Shown here: positions 34,931-44,531 of the stretch, piece after piece
How the letters are laid out: every line of letters begins with the position of its first letter
How positions within the stretch are numbered: position 1 is the first letter of the stretch
Source of the DNA: Ottelia alismoides
Lineage: Eukaryota > Streptophyta > Magnoliopsida > Alismatales > Hydrocharitaceae
Direction: 5' to 3'
Length of the DNA stretch: 64,000 bases
Assembly: GCA_037367405.1 (NCBI GenBank)
Contig: JAZKJV010000093.1
Location: forward strand, 62,001 to 126,000
Made by a program: the position numbers and the translations under genes
The notes under the pieces: model-generated
What the model saw: the letters and a program-made list of their open reading frames with translations, nothing else
Told to the model about the DNA's origin: nothing
Database searches by the model: none

Positions 34931-35143
34931 TCGGCTCGTTTGGTTGCTGGGTTGGAGTGGGTTGGGGTAACCTGATTGTAATAGTAACTGTTTGGGATGG
35001 TTATAAGGGTTAGAGAGGGTTAGAATAAAGAATGTGATGTGATGTCACTATGATTTGTGATAGAATTCCATTCCATCAAAAGAGAGGGGTAAACCGGATT
35101 ACCCCGGGATAACCCGGGGGTAACCCGGTTACCAAACGAGCCC
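34931..35143. mobile_element. Tourist-like MITE, family B, about 213 bp
   Basis: The ends read CGGCTCGTTTGGTTGCTGGG and, reverse-complemented, GGGCTCGTTTGGTAACCGGG. The subterminal sequence is rich in GGTTGGGGTAACC and GGGTTAGAG words. It shares its body with 51790-51978. The flanking 3-bp duplication is not preserved (CTA or TAT). Confidence 0.75.
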
Positions 35144-35559
35144 TATAAGTACGAAAGTATAGACCGGTTCTGGGGCAAAATCTACAGAAATTATAAGAAG
35201 GAACACAAGTATACAGACATACAAAGGGGGAAGTTCTTTTACGCTATCCTTCTTGAAATAATGTTCAATCACACCATAACCCCTGTAATCCTGTTAATTA
35301 CATCACAGCTCCTATAATCTTACTATCTCTTACACCACAAGACTCCAACCCTCGGAAGAGTGCATACGTGTAAAAATATAAGAGTACATGGATTTCGGTG
35401 TAATCAGACAAGACTTTACGGGCTCGTTTGGAACGCGGGTTCGAACCCGGGTTTGCAGCATACCCCGGTGTTCGACCCGCGTTTGGGATCATGGACAACC
35501 CGGGGATTCTCGTGTGGGAGGAGGTTTCAAAAAGAAGGTCTACTCTGCCCGCGCCTGGC

Positions 35560-37600
35560 ATTGAATACGGGCCTGCCATTTCTGACACAGGCAGGCGTGA
35601 ATAAAGAATGTTACTTTTTTGATGAGACGAGGGTGTCGTCTTCCTCCCAATCGCGATTCCAACACGGAGAAGGCCCTGTTCCTCCGCTCGACCCCTCAAC
35701 TACAGGAAGCCACCATGTGCTGCTCTCCTCATCAATCGCAGAGGCAGAGCTTGACAACACGGTGCACAGGCGACCTCACGGCCTTCATATCATCTCTAGT
35801 GCGGCCACATCAACCCACAACAGTGGCCGAAGCGATGGAGAAGCAGGCACCGTCGTGTGAGTCGACGGCACCAGCCCGCTCCCCCATGCCCTTGCGTGGA
35901 GGCAGGCGTGTTCAGGCGGTAGACAACGACAACTATCCATTTAAATTGGTGGTCATAGTTGTTCTCTCTTTACATGCCCTAGCTTTGGCCAAGGTTCCCG
36001 TCGGAGAGGCTGAGTTCGAGGAGCTTCGTCGGGGCTTACAATTGCTGCTAGCAAGGTACTATCGAAGTCTCTCGTCGATGCAATTGTGCTTGATTTCGCC
36101 CATAGTTGTTGTTTTCATTTGGCCCTAATGTACTGAAACAATATCCGCATGTTGTGCGTAATGTATTAAAGTCTGGGGTATATGGATTAACCCAACTCTG
36201 GGGTGATGCTGTCATGGATTGCAATATGTTAGCTTCCTTTTTGGTGGTAATTATTCTTGTCATGCCTCTTTTCCTTGCGATTCCTTGTGCTTGAGGTACG
36301 TTGGGTTATATGGGTTTGATGCCTGGCATAATGCATTGATGAATTTCGGATTCACATATTGGGGTTTATCGACTTCATATGACTCGTTTGCTTGTTCTAC
36401 ACTAGGGTATAACAACTTACATGATAAGTAACTGTTGAATATCGCATCGGTGGTAACTGACGAGGGATAAAATAGGCACAGATGAATCATGCCTAATAAC
36501 GGGAACTCATGCCTAATAAAGGGATCGGGAATTCAAGCTTCTTTGAAACCACCGAAGTGACAAGGAGGAAGAAAATCCTATTTATGTATCCACCGAAGTA
36601 ACAACACTAGAATGAATGTAGCTTAACTCGTACCATAAATAGGTGATAAAGGGGGAAGATAATCATATTTCGAATAATATTACATATATTATAATAGATC
36701 AACTGGGAATCAAATTTGCAATGGGCTGTGTCGTCTACAGAAATGTATCATCTACCTTATGCACCTTAAACTCCTGCTCTTGAGACCTATGTAACTCTGT
36801 TCAATGGCATTCTTCAGTTTGACAGTGCATGTGTAAACACCGAAGAACCTGTCTACGCATGTGTAAACAACCTGTCTTGCGGAAGCACTTTCATTGTAGT
36901 GGCACATGTTGTAGCGAAAGATGAATTAAGGACATATCTGATAGAAAGTAACACACAACTAGGAAGCACTTTCATTGTAGTGGCACATGTTGTAGCGAAA
37001 GAGGAAGTAAGGACATATCTGACTGAAAGTAGCACACAAACTACCAACACATATCTGATTGAAGAACATGTCTATGAAGATAGCACTAGGAAGCACTTTC
37101 ATTGTAGTGGCACATGTTGTAGCGAAAGAAGCCTACGATTATGTAGTTACCCCCCAAGCCGTGTCTCTATTTCCAATAACCATAAACTACCAACACCACA
37201 ATGACATATCCCCACATCAGATTGAACCATCCACAGTTGTCATGTTCGCACTTGTCTTCCATCCACTGGTGCTCGTGCTGTATTCATGGTCACATATGAT
37301 CGATGGTGGTCGTTTGGAACTATACTCACATATGTGTTGTCGATCACATCTAAATTGGACCGAAGGGGGTCCCTTGGAACTAAACTCACTTGTTCATTGT
37401 GCAGTCCAAAATACACAAGTTTGCTTTTTCTTTGTTTGAATAAACCTTGGTTTGTACACATATTCCATTGGTTTATTCCTCGTACATAAATTGAGAACTA
37501 CGTGCGTTATTTCATCACAGCTTTACAATATCTCATTTAAGACAACTTGTTGGCCGATATGTTGCTTGATGTAATCATCAAATTAAATATATATTTCTGT
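35560..37600. other. Upstream non-coding part of Harbinger element 1
   Basis: Open frames at 35619-36128 and 36219-36431 have no recognisable domain. The section includes the 43-bp direct repeats at 36880-37131. By position it is the 5' non-coding arm of the element, like the 2.8-kb arm of element 2. Confidence 0.45.
36880..37131 (+). repeat. Three direct copies of a 43-bp motif
   Basis: GGAAGCACTTTCATTGTAGT followed by GGCACATGTTGTAGCGAAAGA occurs at about 36881, 36962 and 37090 with almost no change. The first two copies are followed by a further shared segment (TAAGGACATATCTGA(T/C)(A/T)GAAAGTA). Spacing is 81 and about 128 bp. Confidence 0.9.
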
Positions 37601-37605
37601 ATGCG

Positions 37606-38618
37606 TTGAGGGTGCATAGAAAGAGAGGGATGGATGGACAATCGCAGGCACCCCCGGTTGGGTCACCTCAAATTTCCCAATGGAATTCCGCTCTAGACAG
37701 GATTTTTGTTGATGCCATGTTAGAGCACGAGTCCTCTTGGGCCGGGAGCACGTTTACCCTCCCTGGTTGGCACGCTATTGTTCGGAGATTCAACGAACAA
37801 AGCGGATTGTGCTACACGAAGGTGCAAATCCAACATCGCTAGAAGAACATGAAGAAGGACTACGCTTCTTATCTATATCTTCGCAACAAGTCCGGTTGGG
37901 GCTGGGATACAATTTATAACAGGCCCATTCCACCTTCAGATGATGCATGGTGTGAGGTAGTTAATATTTTTCACTTCACATTTACATTCTCATCATAACA
38001 TGGAATATTTATATTTACATTCGACATAAACAGCTTGCAGATCGATATCGCAAGTATCGGAACAAGCCTTTCCTGTACTTAGGCGACATACAGAGGTTTC
38101 TCTCGAAGGACATCGCCACTGGAGTGCATGCGAACTCGTCAAGACCGGCAAGAGACAAGCAACCAATGGGGCCCTCCAGTTCTCGGCCACCATCAAGGCA
38201 ACGGGAGCTGGACTTCGACGAAGAACTGGATGAGTGTATGCCATATTACCCGATAGATGAGGAGGTAAGCGAAGATGTGACTCCTACCCCCTCCTCTAGG
38301 AAGAGATCATCTGAGAATCGAACAGGAAGTTCGAAGAAGTACAAGAGCAGAGGGGCAATGTCGGAGGCAGGGCAACAGTTGATTGAGAAGTTCTTGTCGA
38401 CCCTCCCCAAGAAATTCGCGGAGGAGAGACCTGATCCCGATGACCTAGCAAGGGAAGCATGTAAGGAAGTCAGCAACTTCAGACCTGACCTTCGCATGGA
38501 AGAGTTCCAAATGGTGGCAGAGACACTAGCGACACCCACTGGTAGACATGTGTACTACCACATGAAAGGGGACCCCGAGAAGTTGAACGAATGGATTGAG
38601 AAAACCATTCGTCGTTGA
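37606..38618 (+). pseudogene. Harbinger element 1 Myb/SANT-like accessory protein, one nonsense codon
   Basis: Two exons, 37606-37956 and 38034-38618, joined by a GT-AG intron of 77 bp in phase 0. Exon 1 encodes the Myb/SANT-like domain (PF12776 type): WNSALDRIFVDAMLEHESSW, STFTLPGWHAIVRRFNEQSG, then KNMKKDYASYLYLRNKSGWG. Exon 2 encodes a charged, Ser/Pro-rich linker and a helical C-terminus (FLSTLPKKFAEERPDPDDL ... WIEKTIRR). In plant PIF/Harbinger elements this protein binds element DNA and brings the transposase to the nucleus. The only defect is TAG at 37840-37842 where the homologue in element 2 has Trp (NRWKTIKKDY), so TGG to TAG is the likely mutation. The start may be 37606 or the in-frame ATG at 37630. 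Confidence 0.85.
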
Positions 38619-39517
38619 CCCACATCAGCATCGCCTTTTCTTACTTTCGATCTCTAGTCTTTTTATTCTTATGCAGACTTTAGTTATTACGGTTTGGAAA
38701 CTCCTGGGACATTTGTTGGACTACGTCTACGAAGACATTGTTTACGCAGATAATATGCCTAATGTTGTTTTATGCAGATAATATGCCAGCTGCCTAGTAA
38801 TGGTTTTGCAGGTTACAGGTCCCCTCCTTGGGAAGTTTTTTACGCCTATCCTTGATGTTTACGCCTAGCCTAATGCTGTTATATGCAGGTAATAGATCCA
38901 ATGTCATTCTGCCGTGTGGTTGTTCACAGAGGAATTACATTTTTGGCAAGGAATGTAGCACAAGATACAGGTTCATATTACCGTGTCGTTGTTTATATTG
39001 GCAGGGAATGAGTTAAGTTTACATACGCAGGGGTCATGCAATACTATTATAGGAATAATTTTTTTGTAGGGAATATAGCACATGATACCGGTTCTATCTC
39101 ACGTGTGGTTGTTTATAAGGAGTAGTATATGCAGGAGTCCTTTCTGTGCAGGGAATGATGTTAGATACCCGGCCCAAAGATCATTATCAATGTAGGTCGC
39201 AGGGAATGTGTTCTTTCGCAATAGTATTCATTACAGGGAATTACGTAGTTTCACTGCATTAGTAATACTGTGGTGATGATTATCAATGTACGGCAAAGGG
39301 AATGTGTTTTTTCGCATTACTATTCATTGCATGACGATAATATTGACACACAGTTACATCGACGTTGCACTCTTCTTTCGTTACATCGACGTTGCATTCT
39401 TCTTTCGCCAATGGAAGAAGACCTTTGTATACCTTTCTCGCGAATTATTTTGACACACAGTTACATCGACGTTGCATTCTTCTTTCGTTATGATACATAT
39501 CCGTTGGTGGACAGAGA
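38619..39517. other. Intergenic part of Harbinger element 1
   Basis: No gene. It contains scattered GCAGGGAAT words (38990-39300) and three copies of a 27-bp unit beginning TTACATCGACGTTGCA at about 39353, 39380 and 39461, the first and third preceded by GACACACAG. Confidence 0.55.
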
Positions 39518-40774
39518 TTGCGGTCACCGATGGTCTTGCGTAGGTACAATCCGTTCGATGACATAATGGAGCAAGCTGCAATAACGTGCATTGGGGTAGC
39601 GGCGGTGGTGGCAGTGGAGCAGATGGAGATTGAGTCCTCCGCCAGACGAGTGCCTAGACCCCTGCATACACAGCCTCTCAGCGGACGAGCCTGGGTGGAG
39701 GAGATGCTTGCGGGCCATGACGACAGAGCTTTCCAAAACTTCCGAATGCGACCGCCTATGCTTAGACGGTTCGTTCGTGTGCTAAGTGAGCATGGATTAA
39801 CCCATACGAGGTACATGGACGTCATGGAGCAAGTGTGTATTTTTCTATACGCGTTCACGAATGCACATTCAAATAGAATCATCCAGGAAGCATTCCAACA
39901 TAGCGCGGAGACCATATCCCGCCATATCAAAAGGGTTCTCGCAAAAGTCATCTCACTTGAACAAGAGTATATTAGACTTGCCCCGCCAGTCACACCTGAT
40001 GTAATCACTTCAAACCCACGCTACTATCCATACATCAAAGTAAGCCCAACTTTAAAGTAAGCCAAACTTTACTCCCAGTTTCGACATTTACTTTCTAATT
40101 TTCAGCTGTTTCCTCAGGGAGTAATAGGAGCTATCGATGGGACATACATCCCAGCTCATGTTAAGCATGAGGAGGAAGGAGCTTATCGCTGCAGGAAGCT
40201 TTTCCCAGCCCAAAATGTTATGGCAGCAGTTGACTATAACCAATGTTTCACCTATGTCGTTACTGGCTGGGAAGGTTCTTGCGCGGATATGACAGTGCTT
40301 CGACATTCTGTTGAGAGTGGGTCACTGGTCGTCCCAGAGGGCTGCAAGTATTTGGTTGACTGTGGGTACTCAAACACTGACATGTTCATCGCCCCATACA
40401 GAGGCGCCCTTTATCATCTCCCAGCTTGGCGGGCACGTGGGTGTCAGTACGAAAATCACAAGGAGCTTTTTAATCACCGGCATGCATGTTTGCGCAATGT
40501 GGTGGAGCGCACTTTCGGTGTGTGGAAGAATAGGTTCCACTGCTTGCGTGATATGCCATCGTACTCGTTCGACATACAACGGGATGTGGTACGGGCAACT
40601 TGCATTATTCACAACTTCATCCGAGTAAACGGAGGTGATTCGCTATCTGACAACGAAGAGGAGGACAACCTGCCCGAGGAGGTTGACGAGGAGCAAAATC
40701 GGAGCGTCGCCATACTTCGTGATGATATCCGTCGGGGGGAGGTCCTGCGAGACAGAATCGCGCATGCAATGTAG
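39518..40774 (+). CDS. Harbinger element 1 DDE transposase (DDE_Tnp_4 type)
   Basis: Two exons, 39518-40039 and 40106-40774, with a 66-bp GT-AG intron in phase 0 (donor AAA/GTAAGC, acceptor TTTTCAG/CTG) give an uninterrupted 396-residue protein. Exon 1 holds the helix-turn-helix region (EAFQHSAETISRHIKRVLAK, about residues 127-146). The catalytic core in exon 2 shows the DDE residues: GAIDGTYIPAH (first D), YLVDCGYSNTD (second D) and NVVERTFGVWKNRF (E), with FTYVVTGWEGSCADMTVL between. It is followed by an acidic tail (DNEEEDNLPEEVDEE). It would cut and paste the element at TTA/TAA sites together with the Myb-like protein. The frame is open throughout, but its Myb-like partner gene upstream is interrupted. 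Confidence 0.9.
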
Positions 40775-40921
40775 AATAACAGACGAAGGAGGCAATCATA
40801 GCTTCCCGATTCTTGTACTAGGGACTGCAATCTTTTTCCATTATTGTATTGTATCTGTGCCGAAGTTATTGTTGCATTTTCATGTTCTCTCATGTATTGT
40901 TAATTTCGTAGGTAAAGAAGA

Positions 40922-41338
40922 ATGCATCCAAATGACCGGTGTCACTGTGGGACCCCTATGGTTCTGAGCTACGAAGATGGGCAAGAAAACCCGCTTCGAC
41001 GGCTATTCTATGTTTGTGCTTCAGGAAGATGTGACCTTCATGTGCCTCATACACGTGCTCCAAGAACAAAAGAGAATATGGCAGACGAGTTTTTCTTCTT
41101 TGCATATCGTTTATGGGATATGGAAAGGGAAAATCGAGAACTCCTAAGGAAGCTGGAAGTCGCGCACAAAGATTTAAACGACAAGGAAATCGAATTGGCT
41201 ACTCTCTACACCGATTTAGAAGATGCTGGAGGCACGAGAGCTTCACTGCGGGATATGGTGGACACGCTGACTCTGCAATTGCGAGGTGCAGGACTAGAGG
41301 TCGTCGACGATGCAGTGATTGACAAGCATGTTCTGTGA
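40922..41338 (+). CDS. Small GRF-type zinc-finger coiled-coil protein beside the transposase
   Basis: An intact 138-codon frame starting 147 bp after the transposase stop. Residues about 7-44 fit a GRF zinc finger (PF06839): CHCGTPMVLS, then NPLRRLFYVC and a final Cys in GRCDLHV, i.e. C-x-C-G ... N-P-x-R ... F-Y-x-C ... C. Residues about 57-120 are strongly helical and charged (WDMERENRELLRKLEVAHKD ... KEIELATLYTDLEDAG), a likely coiled coil. GRF fingers bind single-stranded nucleic acid in other proteins; short plant GRF plus coiled-coil proteins are known mostly as uncharacterised, multicopy genes. An acceptor-like TTTCGTAG precedes the ATG, so an upstream exon is possible. Its role here is unknown. 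Confidence 0.75.
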   Translation: MHPNDRCHCGTPMVLSYEDGQENPLRRLFYVCASGRCDLHVPHTRAPRTKENMADEFFFFAYRLWDMERENRELLRKLEVAHKDLNDKEIELATLYTDLEDAGGTRASLRDMVDTLTLQLRGAGLEVVDDAVIDKHVL

Positions 41339-41699
41339 CTCCGTCTTTACATCATTACTGTTCTCCTCTAACAATACCAATCATGTTAGCGTGGGTAATG
41401 AAGTAGCATATGCTACAGTCTGTAACGTATTATCGTATTTCTTTAAATGCAATTTTCATGCATGTTGGCTTTCGTCTGATGCCCTCTCTCTTGTTCGGAT
41501 CAAATTTCCATGACCTTTCGCAAAGTCGAACATTGTTTTTTTATAGCTTTGCCGCAACATTTCATTTTCCGTGTACCGGTGTCTCACAAATTAGGCGTAT
41601 ATTGCGGGGGCAGATTGGGGAAATTGAGGGGGCATAACGGGTGAATTTGGCTGGAACAAAAAAAACAAACGTCCATGGGGTCTTACAAATTAATGACAA

Positions 41700-41931
41700 G
41701 AATAAATTCCATTTCAAACCGGGTACTAACGATATATACCCAACTTATTTTATTACTATCATTCTAATGACAAAGAGGACATTTCCCCATCATATCATAT
41801 TTTACCACATCCACCCCAATCCATCACACCCTCTATCCAAACACCTACTATTACAAGAGGGTTATCCACCTCCAACTCCATCTCAAACTTGGGATACCCC
41901 AACCCACCCCTCCCCCCAATCCAAAAGATGC
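41700..41931 (-). repeat. Family-B-like Harbinger subterminal sequence
   Basis: The minus strand shares order and words with the MITEs at 34931 and 51790: GTGGGTTGGGGTA, TTGTAATAGTA, TGTTTGGA and AATGGAATT. It is either the 3' end of Harbinger element 1 or a degraded MITE. Confidence 0.55.
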
Positions 41932-41939
41932 AAAACCCC

Positions 41940-42520
41940 CCACTAAAAAATTACATAAAGCTGCCGAGAGAGGCCCTCCCCTCCTCTGCAACGCGCATTG
42001 ACCTGCTCCTTCCAATCCCCCCCACCCCCCCATGAGTTGACATTTGCGTACAGAGAAACCCACTCGAGATCCCCCGCATTACCTCTCTCGAACCCATCGC
42101 ATCATCCCCCCTCCTCACTCTCCCTCTCTCTCCTTCTGCCACTGCGTGCCCACAGCAGAGCCCACATGCTCATGTCCACTGCCCCCAACCATTGTCAGGA
42201 AATAAAGATCCGAGAGAAAAAGAAGAAGAACCCATTTATATTTTCCCATATCTACCGAGAAAAAATACCAACTAATTATTTTCAATTTTGTGGTAATTTT
42301 CTCGAAGATGCAACAAATCGAGGAAAGTAAACGTAGGGAGTCGAGTCATGTCTCATATTAGAATCACAGTCGCCGTCGATAACAAATGCTACTTTACATG
42401 GAGATACAACCGGACGCACGTTTTCGCAGAAACGTACCTCCGGGATGAATACGGAAAACAAGAGGAAGAGTATTGAAAAAAGATGCAAACTTTTAATGAC
42501 ACCATTATTTCTCCATGGAA
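41940..42520. other. 3' flank of the WRKY gene
   Basis: CT-rich non-coding sequence (42060-42150) and AT-rich sequence. It should contain the WRKY 3' UTR (minus strand); no clear poly(A) signal could be assigned. Confidence 0.4.
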
Positions 42521-43449
42521 TCATAACAACACATACTCCATGATCTCATCGTCCAACTCCTCTCCCAATCCCACAAACATCTCCATCTCCTCCTCCGCGG
42601 TCGCAGTCAGCGGCGTCGTAGGGGACAACCCTCCGACGATCGCGTCAGATATGTTGCTCGGCGGAGATGACGTGACCGGCTGCTTGTTGTTCCTCGTGCT
42701 CCCCGCGAGGCAGTTGCGGTGCGCCGGCGCCGCGTGGTTGTGCTCCCCCATGTATGTCACGCTGATGGTGCCTGGATCCGTCCGGCTCCTCTCCACCAGC
42801 TTCCTCGCCGGGCAGCCCTTCAAGCTGCTGCACTTGTAGTACCCCCTGTCGTAGTCAAATCAACGAACGGTTGCAGCTCAAGTTTAGTCATATGCATCGA
42901 TAAACCCATTGCAGCTCAAATTAATTATTTTCATGACGATTAAATGTTGAAAGAAACGAGAGAGAGGAGATCGAGGGGGGGACCTCGGGAAGGGGGAGCC
43001 CTTTATGGGCTTCTGGCCGTACTTGCGCCATGCCCACACGTCGGAGCAAACGCCGTCGGCGGGGACCTCGCAGACCACCCTCTTTATCTGGCTCTTCCTG
43101 CGAAGATCACAAACTTGTTACCTCGGATTATCACGAAAAATCGGATCTTGACGTGGAGATCAACCTCACCTGCGCTTGGATCGAGGCCGGACGTGGCCGA
43201 GAGGCCTCTGCCTGGCGCCGACGAGGAGGGGGAGCGGACGTCGAGCATGTGCTTTGTGGGTGCGACGAAGAAGGGCCGGCAGACCTCCTCGAGCTCGTGG
43301 AAGACGTTGTGGAGGGTTTTGGGAGATGTTAGTGGGGTAGAGGAGTGGATTGGGTCTTTGTGGAGGTCTCGGCCACCATGGGAGGAGGAGGGGGAAGCTC
43401 TGCAGCAGCTCCTGACGACTGCGTGGAGGTCCCAGTTGTCATCATCCAT
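42521..43449 (-). pseudogene. WRKY transcription factor, group IIe (WRKY22-like), with exon-1 frameshift
   Basis: Three exons, all GT-AG: 43449-43170, 43097-42984, 42845-42521. WRKY factors bind W-boxes (TTGAC core), often in defence genes. Exon 1 begins MDDDNWDLHAVVRSC, the N-terminus of the WRKY22/27/29 group. Exon 2 has [30 protein letters not shown] (WRKYGQK heptad). The next intron splits the Arg codon after FP at the conserved R-type position. Exon 3 completes the zinc finger C-x5-C-x23-H-x-H ([14 protein letters not shown] ... MGEHNH) and an acidic tail. The ATG frame and the frame that reads RPRSKR into exon 2 differ: spliced length is 719 nt, two more than 717. A CTCTC run near 43197-43203 is the likely site. 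Read as given, translation ends soon after the exon 1-2 junction. Pseudogene, allele or assembly error cannot be told apart. Confidence 0.88.
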
Positions 43450-43729
43450 CTTGGAGGTGTGGGAGAGAGATCTGGAGGAGGAGGAAGGAGAAGGGGGAAA
43501 GCCAAAGGGCCGGCGCTGACTTTTTCTTGTGGGAATCTCTCTCCATCTTTATGTTTCTCTCTCTATATACCCCTCCCTCTCTCTCTCTCTCTTTCTATCT
43601 CTAGATGTCTCTGTCTCTCTCTCTTTAGATGATGGATGGGTTTTTGCTTTGGGTTGAGAGTGCAACGTATTTGTTTATGGTTTGTCTTTGATGTTGGGGT
43701 TATGTGTATGTGTGGTCTTGAGAAGTTTA
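43450..43729 (-). promoter_or_regulatory. Proximal 5' flank of the WRKY gene
   Basis: The 280 bp between the WRKY ATG and the Harbinger element 2 end. On the coding strand it holds long GA tracts (CT-repeats at about 43556-43625 on the plus strand), typical of a plant 5' UTR. No TATA box that I would commit to. Confidence 0.45.
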
Positions 43730-44531
43730 GGGCCCGTTCGGTAGGAGAATAAGCAGGAATAAGGATGGGGAATAAGGGGAATAAGGGTCTATTCTCCGTT
43801 CGGCTGGAGGATAAGAATAAGGAGAATAAGGTGGAATAAGGCTTATTCTCTGTTCGGGTGGGTTTTGTGGGATAAGGAATAAGGTTTGAAAGTTAGTTGA
43901 AGTTGTTGGTTTTTATTAGGAGTGATGGGTTATAATATGTAATTATAGTTGGCATTAATTGTCGTTAACCAATACAGAAAAACGACGATAGTGACGATAT
44001 ATAGGAGAAAGTACCAATATAGGAAAAAATACCAAAACGAAATAATGAAAACAACGAATAAAGAAAAAATTAAAGACGTTATATAGATTTCCCTCAGATT
44101 TCAATTTCCACATGGAAAATAACGACGACAGTGACGTCGGTTAAGCCACGCCACTACTGTGGCTGCTCAGCCAAGATCGACACCGCATCATTAAATCATA
44201 AGTTGTGACGGTGGAATCATCATAGGGACGTTGCACGAATTTTAGGATTTACCTTATTAAGAAATCACGATAACAATCCATGGAAGGGGTTTAATGTACA
44301 GCACTGCGCGATGCCTCGTAGAAAAGCCAATAACGTTGTACGAAGTAGTAGGTGCATGCGGGTCAAATTTAACAGAGGGTACACGTAATTAACATAAATT
44401 CAACGTTGCGCATTCTCCCACATGGCCGTTGCCAAAGCATCACGTAAGAATTCGCCAGCTCGGATCTCCTGTTCTGAGACCCTGACGTCGCTACCTACAG
44501 CGGTGTTGTCGAACTCTTCGTCATTGGTATC

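Larger units (their letters stand above)
35419..41931 (+). mobile_element. PIF/Harbinger transposon 1 (limits approximate), three genes
   Basis: Contains, all on the plus strand, a Myb/SANT-like gene (37606-38618), a Harbinger DDE transposase (39518-40774) and a GRF zinc-finger gene (40922-41338). A Harbinger-like left end is present at 35419-35450 (TTA, then CGGGCTCGTTTGGAACGCGG). The right limit is uncertain: 41700-41931, reverse-complemented, resembles family-B MITEs and ends near AATCCAAAAGATGC, a decayed form of the GTTTGG-type terminal repeat. It could be the element end or a nested MITE. No target duplication can be confirmed. Confidence 0.6.

Noticed and set aside
35619..36128. 169-codon frame with one hydrophobic segment upstream of the Harbinger genes
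   Set aside because: No homology recognised, lies in the non-coding arm of the element, and overlaps a competing frame at 35360-35860.
41600..41680. CAAACGTCC at about 41667 as the right TIR of Harbinger element 1
   Set aside because: Too short a match to the left end GGGCTCGTTTGG and no TTA/TAA duplication; kept the boundary open instead.
42944..43519. 191-codon plus-strand frame across the WRKY gene
   Set aside because: Antisense shadow of the WRKY exons and introns.
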